A stretch of 62,701 bases of DNA from Gammaproteobacteria bacterium. Its GTDB lineage: Bacteria > Pseudomonadota > Gammaproteobacteria > Competibacterales > Competibacteraceae. Location of the stretch: contig JADLEK010000051.1 of NCBI GenBank assembly GCA_020846135.1, forward strand, positions 1 through 62,701, written 5' to 3'. The translations under genes were made by a program, and so were the position numbers. The notes beneath the pieces were generated by a model. The model searched no databases. It had not been told where the DNA came from and was given only the letters and a program-made list of their open reading frames with translations. Shown piece after piece: positions 54,739-62,701 of the stretch; positions within the stretch are counted from its first letter, which is position 1; every line of letters starts with the position of its first letter.

Positions 54739-56960
54739 TCCGGCGCTTGGCCAGCGGCGAAGGCCTGGCCCCGACTTTGTTGCTGCTGGGCACGCTGGTG
54801 GTCATTCTGGCGCTGATGGGTCGCGCCACCACCAATTCCGCTCAGTTTGGGCAAATGTATTTCTGGCTGCTGCTGGTCAGCGCCATTGGGCTGGGCGCAC
54901 TGGCGGCGCTGATTCTCTACAACCTGTTCGGGCTGATCCGGCTGTACCGCCGCCGGACCCCCGGAGCGCGGCTGACCTTGCGCCTGGCGGGCATCTTCGC
55001 CGCGCTGGCGATCACCCCGGTGGCGCTGGTCTACGGCTTCTCCCTGCACTTCCTGCAACGCGGGATTGATAGCTGGTTCAATGTCCAGGTGGATCGCGGC
55101 CTCCAGGATGCGCTCGAACTCAGCCGCACTGCGCTGGATTTACGGATGCGCGAAGTCCTCCGGCAAACCAGCCGGATTGCCGAGCGGGTCGCCGAGAGCG
55201 ATGGCGACCAGGCCGGGCGACGGCTGGATGAACTGCTCGATCTGGGCGAGGCCTCCGAGTTGACCCTGTTCGGCCACGGCGGGCGAATCATCGCCACCGC
55301 GACGCTGGACCCGGCCGTGATTCTGCCGGTCCCGCCGCCGGACGCGGTGATTCTGCAAGTCCGGCAGGGCCGCAATTACGTCGGGTTGGAGCCGATCCGT
55401 GATGCCGGGTTTCACATCCGGGTGGTGGTATCGACTGCCGCGCTGGCTAATGAAGAGCGGTTATTGCAGGCGCTGTATCCGGTCACCGATCGGCTGAGCC
55501 TGCTGGCCGACGCGGTGCAAGCCGCCTTTGACAGCTACAAGGAACTGATTTTCCTGCGAGCGCCGCTCAAGGCCGGCTTTACCCTGACCCTGTCGCTGGC
55601 GCTGCTGCTGGCGGTGCTGGCGGCCTTCTGGGCGGCGTTTTATACCGCCCGCCGGCTGGTGCAGCCGCTGCGCGAACTGGCCGATGGCACCGAGGCGGTC
55701 GCCGCCGGCCAGTTTGACCGGCAACTCACCCTCTCCGGCAGCGATGAACTGGGCTTTCTGGTGGCGTCCTTCAACCAGATGACCCGCAATCTGGCCCAGG
55801 CCAGCGATGCCGCCCAGCGCAGTCAAGCCCAGGTGGAAAGTCAGCGGGCCTATCTCGAAACCGTGCTGGCGCGGCTTTCCTCCGGAGTGCTGACGATTGA
55901 TTACGCGGGTCGGCTGCAAACCGGCAACGCCGCCGCAGGCCAGATCCTAGGCGTCGATCTCCAGGCGCTGACGGGTAGCGATAGCCGACAAATCGCTGCC
56001 GCTTACCCGGCGCTGCGGGAATTGATTGAGGCCATCAGCCCGCACTTCAATCAGACCGGCGACTGGCGGCAGGAAATTGCCTGGTTCAGCGGCAGTGGCC
56101 GGCGCATTCTGATGTGTCGTGGCAGCTCGTTGCCAGATGCAGTGGGGCTGCGCGGCGGCCATGTCATCGTTTTCGACGACATTACCCACCTGATGCAGGC
56201 CGAACGCGCTGCCGCCTGGGGCGAAGTGGCCCGGCGACTGGCCCACGAAATCAAGAATCCGCTGACTCCCATTCAACTGGCCGCCGAGCGCATCCGCCAC
56301 AAGTACCTCAAGCAGTTTGATGAGGAGCAGGGTAAAGTGCTGGACCGTGGCACCCACACCATTGTCCAGCAGGTTCAGGCGATGAAAGAGATGGTGGACG
56401 CCTTCAACGAATACGCCCGCTCGCCGCACCTGCAACTGGCCTTGCTGGAGCTGAATGAATTTGTTGCCGAGGTCCTCTATCTCTACCGCGACTATCCCGC
56501 TGGAGTCGAAATCAAGCTGGAGCTGGCCGAGGAACCGCTGTGGGTCAAGGCCGATCAGGGCCGCTTGCGGCAATTGCTGCATAATCTGGTCAAGAATGCG
56601 ATTGAGGCGATCCGGAGCGGCCACGGTTCCGCGCTGTGGATCAGCTCCCGCCGCGACCGCGCCGCCGGGGCTGATTGCGTCGAGTTGAACGTGCGCGATG
56701 ACGGGCCGGGTTTTCCCGATCACATTCTGGCCAGCGCTTTTGAGCCGTATGTGACTACCAAACCCAAGGGAACCGGACTAGGATTGGCAATTGTCAAAAA
56801 AATCGTTGAAGAGCATGGCGGCTGGATTCAGGTGGAAAATGCCCCGGAAGGCGGCGCCCGGATCGCGATCCGGCTCCCGATCCAGCGCGATGCCGCTGAC
56901 TCGTCAACCCCGCCTGCTGTTCCCGCCACACTGTTGAACCCCGCTAAGGAGGCTGGATGA
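54726..56960 (+). CDS. ntrY: NtrY-like sensor histidine kinase
   Basis: 744 residues from ATG 54726 (GTG 54717 possible). Three or so N-terminal membrane helices, a periplasmic segment of about 190 residues, another helix (TLSLALLLAVLAAFWAAFYT), HAMP (RRLVQPLRELADGTEAVAAG), PAS (VLARLSSGVLTIDYAGRL), a HisKA with RRLAHEIKNPLTPIQLAAER (phospho-His) and HATPase motifs LVKNAIEAI, DDGPGF and KGTGLGLAIVKKIVEEHGG. It likely phosphorylates NtrX, whose start overlaps its stop by four bases. Confidence 0.93.
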   Translation: MAALIRRLASGEGLAPTLLLLGTLVVILALMGRATTNSAQFGQMYFWLLLVSAIGLGALAALILYNLFGLIRLYRRRTPGARLTLRLAGIFAALAITPVALVYGFSLHFLQRGIDSWFNVQVDRGLQDALELSRTALDLRMREVLRQTSRIAERVAESDGDQAGRRLDELLDLGEASELTLFGHGGRIIATATLDPAVILPVPPPDAVILQVRQGRNYVGLEPIRDAGFHIRVVVSTAALANEERLLQALYPVTDRLSLLADAVQAAFDSYKELIFLRAPLKAGFTLTLSLALLLAVLAAFWAAFYTARRLVQPLRELADGTEAVAAGQFDRQLTLSGSDELGFLVASFNQMTRNLAQASDAAQRSQAQVESQRAYLETVLARLSSGVLTIDYAGRLQTGNAAAGQILGVDLQALTGSDSRQIAAAYPALRELIEAISPHFNQTGDWRQEIAWFSGSGRRILMCRGSSLPDAVGLRGGHVIVFDDITHLMQAERAAAWGEVARRLAHEIKNPLTPIQLAAERIRHKYLKQFDEEQGKVLDRGTHTIVQQVQAMKEMVDAFNEYARSPHLQLALLELNEFVAEVLYLYRDYPAGVEIKLELAEEPLWVKADQGRLRQLLHNLVKNAIEAIRSGHGSALWISSRRDRAAGADCVELNVRDDGPGFPDHILASAFEPYVTTKPKGTGLGLAIVKKIVEEHGGWIQVENAPEGGARIAIRLPIQRDAADSSTPPAVPATLLNPAKEAG

Positions 56961-58327
56961 GCGCGCCTTATATTCTGGTCGTTGATGATGAACCGGATAT
57001 CCGCGACCTGGTAAGGGACATTCTGGAAGATGAAGGCTATGTGGTCGCGATTGCCGAAAACGCCGCTGCAGCTCGCGAGGCCCGCCGCGCCCAGCGTCCC
57101 GATTTGATCCTGCTGGATATCTGGATGCCGGACACTGACGGCATCAGCCTGCTCAAGGAATGGAGCGAGGGCGATCATCTGCCCTGTCCGATTATCATGA
57201 TGTCCGGGCATGGCACGGTGGAAACTGCGGTGGAAGCGACCCGGCTGGGCGCTTACGACTTCATCGAGAAACCGCTGTCCATGGCCAAGCTGCTGCTGAC
57301 CGTAGAGCGGGCGCTGGATGCTGACCGGCTGGCGCGGGAAAACCAGAACCTGCGCCGCCAGCAGCGGGTGGTCATCGAGCCGATTGGCCGCAGCGAAGTT
57401 TTGCAACGATTGCGCGCCCAGGTGTTGCGGGTCGCCCAGCATGATGCGCCGGTGCTGATTTTTGGCGAACCGGGCACCGGCAAGGAAGTCTACGCCCGCT
57501 TCCTGCACGCCCACAGCCCGCGCCGCGCCGGGCCGTTCATCGATGTCGGGGTGGGTTCCATCGCCCGCGAGAACGCCAGCCTGGAACTGTTCGGCTCCGA
57601 GCAGGGCGAGCGGATTCACTATGGCCGGCTGGAGCAGGCCAGTGGCGGCACCCTGTTTCTGGATGAGCTGGCCGACATGGACCTCGAAGCCCAGACCAAG
57701 CTGGCCAGCACCCTGGAGAGCGGCTCGTTCCTGCGAATCGGTGGCAAAGAACCGGTCCGGGTCAACGTCCGGGTCGCCGCCGCCACTCACCGCGATTTGG
57801 AACAGGAAATCGCCACCGGGCGCTTTCGCGAAGATCTGTACTATCAGCTCAACGTGGTGCCAATCAAGTTGCCGCCGTTGCGCGATCACATTGAGGATGT
57901 GCCCGAATTGCTGAATTACTACGTCAGCTATTTTGTGGACCAGGAAAGCCTGACTTACCGCCATTTCACCCTGGCTGCCCAGAACCGGCTGCGTAATTAC
58001 GGCTGGCCAGGCAATATCCGCGAACTGAAAAACCTGGTGCAGCGCCTGCTGATTCTGGGCGGTGAGGAAGAAATTTCGGTGGAGGAGGTCGATGCGGCGG
58101 TGCGCGGCCCGACCAGCGCCAAAGCCCACGATCCCGGCAGCATTCCCCTGAATCTGCCCTTGCGGGAAGCGCGGGAGCAGTTTGAGCGAACCTACCTGAT
58201 GCAGCAATTTCGCGAGTGTGAGGGTAACGTAGCGCGACTGGCTGACCGGGTCGGCATGGAGCGCACCAACCTCTATCGCAAACTGCGGGCGCTGGGCATC
58301 GATCCCAAGAAGGCGATGGATGAGTGA
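56957..58327 (+). CDS. ntrX: NtrX-like response regulator lacking GAFTGA
   Basis: 456 residues. Receiver domain with VVDDEPDIRDLVRDIL and the phosphorylated Asp in LILLDIWMPDTDG. AAA+ domain: Walker A FGEPGTGKEVYAR, Walker B GGTLFLDELADM and the second helical part FREDLYYQLNVVPIKLPPLR. The sigma-54-contacting loop normally GAFTGA is replaced (LELFGSEQGERIHYGRLEQ), as in other NtrX proteins. A Fis-type HTH ends the protein (NVARLADRVGMERTNLYRKL). It probably binds DNA without classic sigma-54 activation. Confidence 0.93.
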   Translation: MSAPYILVVDDEPDIRDLVRDILEDEGYVVAIAENAAAAREARRAQRPDLILLDIWMPDTDGISLLKEWSEGDHLPCPIIMMSGHGTVETAVEATRLGAYDFIEKPLSMAKLLLTVERALDADRLARENQNLRRQQRVVIEPIGRSEVLQRLRAQVLRVAQHDAPVLIFGEPGTGKEVYARFLHAHSPRRAGPFIDVGVGSIARENASLELFGSEQGERIHYGRLEQASGGTLFLDELADMDLEAQTKLASTLESGSFLRIGGKEPVRVNVRVAAATHRDLEQEIATGRFREDLYYQLNVVPIKLPPLRDHIEDVPELLNYYVSYFVDQESLTYRHFTLAAQNRLRNYGWPGNIRELKNLVQRLLILGGEEEISVEEVDAAVRGPTSAKAHDPGSIPLNLPLREAREQFERTYLMQQFRECEGNVARLADRVGMERTNLYRKLRALGIDPKKAMDE

Positions 58328-58336
58328 GATCGACAC

Positions 58337-59716
58337 ATGAAAATCGTGATTCTGGGAGCCGGGCAGGTGGGTGGTTCGGTGGCGCACATTCTGGCCAGCG
58401 AAGCGAACGACGTCACGGTGGTGGATGTCAGCGCCGAACGCCTGCAAGCGCTCCAGGATCGACTTGATCTGCGGACCGTCTGTGGTCATGCCTGTTATCC
58501 GGGGATACTGGAGCAGGCCGGGGTGGCTGATGCCGAGATGCTGATTGCGTTGACCGATAACGACGAGGTCAACATGATTGCCTGCCAGATCGCCTACACC
58601 CTGTTCAACACCCCGACCAAGATCGCCCGGGTCCGGGCCGGCGGCTACATCACTTACCAGGATCGGCTGTTCAAGGACGACGCCCTCCCAATCGATGTGC
58701 TGATCAGCCCGGAACAACTGGTCACCGACTACATCAGCCGCATCATCGAGCATCCCGGCGCCTTGCAGGTGCTGGATTTCGCCGAGGGCCAGGTGCGACT
58801 GGTCGGCGTCAAGGCTTACGAGGGCAGCACCCTGGTCGGTCAGGCGCTGCGCACCCTGCCGGATCGGATGCCGGGCATTGAGACCCGGGTGGCGGCGATC
58901 TTCCGCCAGGGCAGTCCGATCATTCCGGAAGGCAATACCCTGATTGAAGCCGACGATGAAGTGTTCTTTATCGCCGCCCGCAAGAACACCCGCGCCATTA
59001 TCGGCGAGCTGCGCAAGCTGGATCGGATGGTCAAGCGGCTGATCATCGCCGGCGGCGGCCATATTGGCGCCCGGCTGGCCCAGGCGCTGGAGGAACGGTT
59101 TCAGGTCAAGGTCATTGAACGCGATCCCAGCATGGCCCGGCGACTGTCCGAGCAACTCAGTCGAGCCATCGTGTTGCAGGGCGACGCCGCCGACGAGAAT
59201 CTGCTGCGCCAGGAAAATATCGATCAGATGGACGTCTTCTGCGCAGTGACCAACGACGACGAGGCCAATATCCTGTCGGCGATGCTGGCCAAGCGGATGG
59301 GCGCGCGCAAGGTCATGGCGCTGATCAACCTGGTGTCCTATGTGGACCTGGTGGAGTCATCGGGCATTATTGACGTCGCCATCTCGCCGCAGCAGGCGAC
59401 CATTGGCAGTCTGCTGACCCACGTCCGGCGCGGCCATGTCGCCAAGGTTCATTCGCTGCGACGCGGGGCCGCCGAGGCCATTGAAGCCATCGCCCACGGC
59501 GATTACAAGACCTCAAAAGTAGTGGGCCGGCGCATCGAGGAAATTCGCCTGCCGCCCGGCGCTACCATCGGCGCGATCGCCCGCAGCGACGAAGTGATTA
59601 TTTGCCACCATGACACCGTGATTGAAGCGGATGATCATGTCATCCTATTTCTGGTGGACAAAAAGCGGGTTCCCGAAGTCGAGCGGCTGTTTTCGGTAGG
59701 AGCAACCTTCCTGTAA
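58337..59716 (+). CDS. trkA: Trk potassium uptake protein TrkA
   Basis: 459 residues. TrkA is the cytoplasmic NAD-binding gate of the TrkH/TrkG potassium channel. Two RCK halves are present: KIVILGAGQVGGSVAHILAS with a C-lobe, and LIIAGGGHIGARLAQALEER with its C-lobe (TIGAIARSDEVIICHHDTV). It follows ntrX by nine bases, as is common in gammaproteobacteria. TrkH is not here. Confidence 0.95.
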   Translation: MKIVILGAGQVGGSVAHILASEANDVTVVDVSAERLQALQDRLDLRTVCGHACYPGILEQAGVADAEMLIALTDNDEVNMIACQIAYTLFNTPTKIARVRAGGYITYQDRLFKDDALPIDVLISPEQLVTDYISRIIEHPGALQVLDFAEGQVRLVGVKAYEGSTLVGQALRTLPDRMPGIETRVAAIFRQGSPIIPEGNTLIEADDEVFFIAARKNTRAIIGELRKLDRMVKRLIIAGGGHIGARLAQALEERFQVKVIERDPSMARRLSEQLSRAIVLQGDAADENLLRQENIDQMDVFCAVTNDDEANILSAMLAKRMGARKVMALINLVSYVDLVESSGIIDVAISPQQATIGSLLTHVRRGHVAKVHSLRRGAAEAIEAIAHGDYKTSKVVGRRIEEIRLPPGATIGAIARSDEVIICHHDTVIEADDHVILFLVDKKRVPEVERLFSVGATFL

Positions 59717-59730
59717 CCCGCGCCGCGCTA

Positions 59731-59760
59731 AAAACCCTTGTGCTAGAATCAGCGGGTTTT
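59731..59760 (+). terminator. Weak hairpin after trkA
   Basis: aaaaccc (59731-59737) pairs with gggtttt (59754-59760) with a 16-base loop. The loop contains TAGAAT, a possible -10 of the next gene. Either role is weakly supported. Confidence 0.3.
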
Positions 59761-59788
59761 CGATCCCCGCGTTGACAGGACCTCGAAC

Positions 59789-60448
59789 ATGACCGCATTT
59801 AACTTTGAACTGGCTCGCCACAACCTGATTGAGCAGCAGATCCGGCCTTGGGACGTGCTGGATCAGCGGGTGCTGGACACCCTCGCCCAAGTCCCGCGTG
59901 AGGACTTCGTTCCGGAGCGTTACCGCAACCTGGCGTTCGGCGATATCGCCATTCCGCTGGGCCAGGGCGAGTTCATGCTCAAGCCCAATCTCGAGGCCCG
60001 AATCCTCCAGGCGCTGGCGATGCAATCCACCGACAATGTCCTGGAGATTGGGACCGGCAGCGGCTATCTGACCGCCTGTCTGGCGCGGTTGGCCAGCCAT
60101 GTGGTCAGCGTTGACCTCATACCGGCGTTTATCGACGCGGCCCGGGGCAAGCTCAAGGCGCATGGCGCAGGCAATGTAGCGCTACATGTGGGCGATGCCA
60201 GCCAGGGCTGGGGCCAGCACCGGTTCCAGGCCATCGCGGTCACCGGTTCGGTTCCCAGCGTCGCCGAGGTCTGGCGGCAAAGCCTGAGTCTGGGCGGACG
60301 CTTGTTCATCGTGGTGGGTCAAGCGCCAGCGATGCAAGCGCTGTTGATCACCCGGCTTGGCGAGCAGGAGTGGGCGCAAGAAAGCTTGTTCGAGACCTGT
60401 CTGCCGCCGTTGCGTAACGTGGCGGCACCCAAAACCTTTGAATTCTGA
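59789..60448 (+). CDS. Protein-L-isoaspartate methyltransferase-like protein
   Basis: 219 residues. The SAM-binding motif is NVLEIGTGSGYLTACLARLA. The N-terminus (LIEQQIRPWDVLDQRVLDTL, then VPREDFVPERYRNLAFGD and IPLGQGEFMLKPNLEARIL) is that of the PCMT family. PCMT repairs isoaspartyl residues, but the version located beside tolC is divergent and often listed separately from the main Pcm. It starts 72 bases after trkA and ends nine bases before tolC. Confidence 0.85.
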   Translation: MTAFNFELARHNLIEQQIRPWDVLDQRVLDTLAQVPREDFVPERYRNLAFGDIAIPLGQGEFMLKPNLEARILQALAMQSTDNVLEIGTGSGYLTACLARLASHVVSVDLIPAFIDAARGKLKAHGAGNVALHVGDASQGWGQHRFQAIAVTGSVPSVAEVWRQSLSLGGRLFIVVGQAPAMQALLITRLGEQEWAQESLFETCLPPLRNVAAPKTFEF

Positions 60449-60457
60449 GTCCTTCCG

Positions 60458-61966
60458 ATGTCCAGAGCGCGTCTTTTACGGTGGGTTGGATTGCTGGCGG
60501 TCCTCAGCGGCCAACCGGCTGGGGCGGAAAATCTGCTTCAGGTCTACCAGGAGGCATTGGACAGCGATCCGGTGCTTAAATCCGCCGCCGCCAACCGGCA
60601 AGCCTCACAGGAAGCCAAGCCTCAGGCCCGCGCTTTGTTGCTGCCGAATGTGAACGCCTCGCTCACCCGTGGCAACGTCTCGGGCATCGTCGGTCCGACA
60701 CTGAAAGATTCGTCCTATGACACCCATAATTACACGATCCAGTTGACGCAGCCGATCTATAACCGGGGCAACCAGGTGCAGCAACGGTTGGCGGATGCGG
60801 TGGTGAGCCAATCGGATGTCGACTTCCATAACGCCCAGAATCAGTTGATTCTGCGGGTGTCGCAAGGCTACTTTGGCGTATTGGCGGCACTGGACAATCT
60901 GACCTACGCCACCGCCGAGAAGAATGCTTTTGCGCGCCAGCTTGAACAGGCCAATCGGCGATTTGAAGTCGGTCTGGCGACGATTACCGATGTTTACGAT
61001 GCCCAAGCGCGGTTTGACGGCGCGGTTTCCCAGGAAATCGACGCGATCAACAAGCTGGCTGACGCCCGCGAACTGTTACGGCAATTGACCGGACAGGAAT
61101 ATACCCAGCTCAATCTGCTCAGTGAACGAATGCCGTTGTCATTGCCCAAGCCGAGCGATCCCGAGGAGTGGGTGCGAATGGCGCTGGACAGCAATCTGGC
61201 CTTGCGCAGCGCGGGGTTCGGGGTGGATCAGGCGCGGGAAAATATTCAGTTCCAGAAAGCCGGTCATTATCCGACCCTGAATCTGAATACCAGCCGCACC
61301 ATGTTTGATATTGGCAGCGGCACACTCGGCGAAACCGATGTCAAGCTGCAATTGAGCATTCCACTGTACAGCGGCGGCACGGTGTCCTCGCAGTCCCGCC
61401 AGGCGGCGTACAACTACGAGGCTTCCCGGCAGGCGCTGGAAAACCAGCAACGCGACACCATCCGCACCGTGCGCAATGCCTATCGTGGTCAGGAGACCGC
61501 CATCAGCCAGATCAAGGCGCTGGATCAAACCCGGATTTCTACCCGCAGCGCCCTGGAAGCCAATCAGGCCGGTTACGAAGTCGGTACCCGGACCATCGTG
61601 GATGTGCTGGACGCTGAGCGTAATGTGTACCTGGCCGCACGGAATTACGCCTCTGCCCGTTATTCCTACATCAGCAATTATCTGACCTTGCGTCAGGCAG
61701 CGGGTCAGTTGTCGGACGAAGATGTGGCGGAGATTAACGGCTGGCTGGGTAGTCCGAGGCCCACTTCCGGCGCGGCGACGGTGGTAGCGGCTGACAAGGA
61801 GTCCGCTAAGGCTGGTTCCGGCAAGGACAAGAAAGACAAGAAAGACAAGAAAGATAAGAATCAGAATAAGAGTAAATCGGCTCCGACCAAGTCAGCCAGA
61901 CCGGAACCGGCATCTTTGGCAATCCCTCCTTCCGCAACACCCGGCAATCCAGCGACGGCCAATTAG
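60458..61966 (+). CDS. tolC: TolC-family outer membrane efflux protein
   Basis: 502 residues. The signal peptide ends near GQPAGAE. Mature start NLLQVYQEALDSDPVLKSAA is that of TolC, and the duplicated OEP repeat is visible (NQLILRVSQGYFGVLAALDN and RDTIRTVRNAYRGQETAISQ; FEVGLATITDVYDAQARFD and YEVGTRTIVDVLDAERNVY). It forms the trimeric outer membrane duct for RND, ABC and type I systems. The C-terminal 70 residues are a low-complexity Lys/Asp/Ser tail encoded partly by 9-bp repeats. Confidence 0.93.
   Translation: MSRARLLRWVGLLAVLSGQPAGAENLLQVYQEALDSDPVLKSAAANRQASQEAKPQARALLLPNVNASLTRGNVSGIVGPTLKDSSYDTHNYTIQLTQPIYNRGNQVQQRLADAVVSQSDVDFHNAQNQLILRVSQGYFGVLAALDNLTYATAEKNAFARQLEQANRRFEVGLATITDVYDAQARFDGAVSQEIDAINKLADARELLRQLTGQEYTQLNLLSERMPLSLPKPSDPEEWVRMALDSNLALRSAGFGVDQARENIQFQKAGHYPTLNLNTSRTMFDIGSGTLGETDVKLQLSIPLYSGGTVSSQSRQAAYNYEASRQALENQQRDTIRTVRNAYRGQETAISQIKALDQTRISTRSALEANQAGYEVGTRTIVDVLDAERNVYLAARNYASARYSYISNYLTLRQAAGQLSDEDVAEINGWLGSPRPTSGAATVVAADKESAKAGSGKDKKDKKDKKDKNQNKSKSAPTKSARPEPASLAIPPSATPGNPATAN
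61823..61858 (+). repeat. Four 9-bp repeats in the tolC tail
   Basis: The unit aaagacaag is repeated four times (first copy aaggacaag, last aaagataag), encoding KDK triplets. In-frame copy-number variation would alter only the periplasmic tail length. Confidence 0.85.
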
Positions 61967-61996
61967 CCGTTTTCGGCATCGCGCGCGCCTTCTCTC

Positions 61997-62509
61997 ATGC
62001 CTGAATCGCCTCTGGCTGGACAGACCCCGGCGGGTCTGCCGCGCCGGCTGGCGGCGGTGGTTTATGACAGCTTATTGTTAGCCGGAGTGCTGGTGGTTGC
62101 CACCGCACTGGCGGTGGGGCTGACCGTTGCGGTGATCGGCAGCGCTGCGTTCCAGGCGCACAATCCCCTGCCGGGCAATCCCTTCTTCCGTACTTATCTC
62201 CTGCTGGTCTGCTTCTTTTTCTATGCCGGGTTCTGGGTTTACGGTGGCCAGACTTTGGGACTGCGTGCTTGGCGCTTGCGGATTCAGCAGCGCGACGGTC
62301 GGGGGATCCGTTGGCAACAGGCATTGCTCCGATTTTTAATCGGTGGCCTGTGGCTGATTCCTACCTTCTATCTGCATCAGGCGTTGAAACTCGGGGTCGG
62401 TTCCAGTCTGGGCGCGGGCTTCGTGGCGCTGCTGCTGCTGCTGGCGCTGCGCTTGCCGGATCAGGTTTCAGAAACCGAATTGGTATCAAGTAATACCCAT
62501 TCCCGGTAG
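61997..62509 (+). CDS. RDD-family membrane protein
   Basis: 170 residues. The N-terminal GLPRRLAAVVYDSLLLAGVL carries the Arg-Asp pair of the RDD family (R16, D24 or nearby) with the first membrane helix; later helices are RTYLLLVCFFFYAGFWVYGG and a C-terminal GFVALLLLLALRLPD. GGQTLGLRAWRLRIQQRDG is the second family motif. Its function is unknown in most bacteria; some members are sodium/proton transporters. It starts 30 bases after tolC. Confidence 0.85.
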   Translation: MPESPLAGQTPAGLPRRLAAVVYDSLLLAGVLVVATALAVGLTVAVIGSAAFQAHNPLPGNPFFRTYLLLVCFFFYAGFWVYGGQTLGLRAWRLRIQQRDGRGIRWQQALLRFLIGGLWLIPTFYLHQALKLGVGSSLGAGFVALLLLLALRLPDQVSETELVSSNTHSR

Positions 62510-62559
62510 GTTTTCGGTAAGCGTTCAGTCCCCTTTCCTGCTTCCAGGAAGAGTCTCCC

Positions 62560-62701
62560 ATGCAATTTCCTTATGGTCTCAGCGAGTTCGACGCCCTGAT
62601 CCAGGAAGGCTACTTCTACCAGGACCGCACCGACCGGATTCCGCAAATCGAAGACGCCGGGCGGCAACGGATCTTCATCCGCCCGCGCCGCTTTGGGAAA
62701 A
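62560..62701 (+). CDS. AAA-ATPase-like (PF09820/DUF1703 type) protein, cut by the window edge
   Basis: The first 47 codons only. ATG 62560 has AGGAAGAG upstream. The sequence MQFPYGLSEFDALIQEGYFY, then QDRTDRIPQIEDAG and FIRPRRFGK, is the N-terminus of the AAA-ATPase-like family that carries a C-terminal PD-(D/E)XK nuclease-like domain; RRFGK is the start of its unusual Walker A (RRFGKS). Such genes often occur as multi-copy accessory elements. The rest lies outside the window. Confidence 0.8.
   Translation, partial: MQFPYGLSEFDALIQEGYFYQDRTDRIPQIEDAGRQRIFIRPRRFGK

Noticed and set aside
56828..59155. 775-codon minus-strand frame opposite ntrY, ntrX and trkA
   Set aside because: Mirror of strongly conserved coding sequence with no domain of its own.

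Overview
This window is a 62.7 kb chromosomal segment of a GC-rich gammaproteobacterium. Several blocks have the classic gammaproteobacterial gene order: rlmN-pilW-rodZ-(ispG absent)-hisS-yfgM-bamB, topA-smg-dprA-LysM diverging from def-fmt-rsmB-DUF4390-ntrY-ntrX-trkA, rnr-rlmB, and opgG-opgH. A phasin gene indicates polyhydroxyalkanoate granules. Together with the protein sequences this suggests a PHA-accumulating lineage such as Candidatus Competibacter/Contendobacter, but that placement is inference. I see no rRNA, CRISPR array, intact insertion sequence or prophage. Most of the window is housekeeping, with accessory sequence at both edges and in a few gaps.

Layout. 1-440: no intact gene; a decayed beta-helix-like fragment. 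441-4215 (+): mutL, then three exported proteins, ending in a twin-arginine-leader, glycine-rich 125-residue protein with six Trp-Val/Ile-Asn motifs. This last protein is the most interesting object here and looks like a precursor for radical-SAM cyclophane modification, although no matching maturase is in the window. 4292-7403 (-): phasin, pyrC, lysS. 7601-14751 (+): a histone-deacetylase-fold amidohydrolase coupled to class II DAHP synthase, DUF2062, a DeaD-type helicase, a DUF2799 lipoprotein, tsaB, a 484-base structured gap, and an Rsd/AlgQ-like regulator. 14772-20790 (-): a PstS-like periplasmic protein, an outer-membrane channel, a GGDEF-EAL sensor and a B12-binding radical SAM enzyme, which look like one operon. 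20979-25326 (+): a LolD-like ATPase, an FtsX-like permease and an AttH/CrtC lipocalin-like protein, all overlapping by 4 bases.

25348-28891 (-): a small exported protein, rlmB and rnr. 28933-29122 (+): tRNA-Leu(CAG) with a clear promoter and terminator. 29148-44077 (-): a DUF362 protein, two unknown proteins, a NUDIX hydrolase, bamB, yfgM, hisS, rodZ, pilW, rlmN, ndk, hisG, opgH, an unknown protein and opgG. 44220-44972 (+): a methylthioinosine-type phosphorylase. 44990-50953 (-): tsaC, topA, smg, dprA and a LysM lipoprotein. 51109-62509 (+): def, fmt, rsmB, DUF4390, ntrY, ntrX, trkA, a pcm-like methyltransferase, tolC and an RDD protein. 62560 to the end: the first 47 codons of an AAA-ATPase-like protein cut by the window edge.

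How the genes work together. There are two translation-quality groups (tsaB/tsaC for t6A; def/fmt for formyl-Met handling; rlmN, rlmB and rsmB for rRNA modification; lysS and hisS). Envelope functions are frequent (bamB, yfgM, rodZ, pilW, opgG/opgH, tolC, LysM, several lipoproteins). Signalling is represented by NtrY/NtrX and the GGDEF-EAL protein. Start codons were moved inward where a Shine-Dalgarno sequence or family N-terminus supported it. All family calls are from recognising protein sequence by eye; no database search was run.
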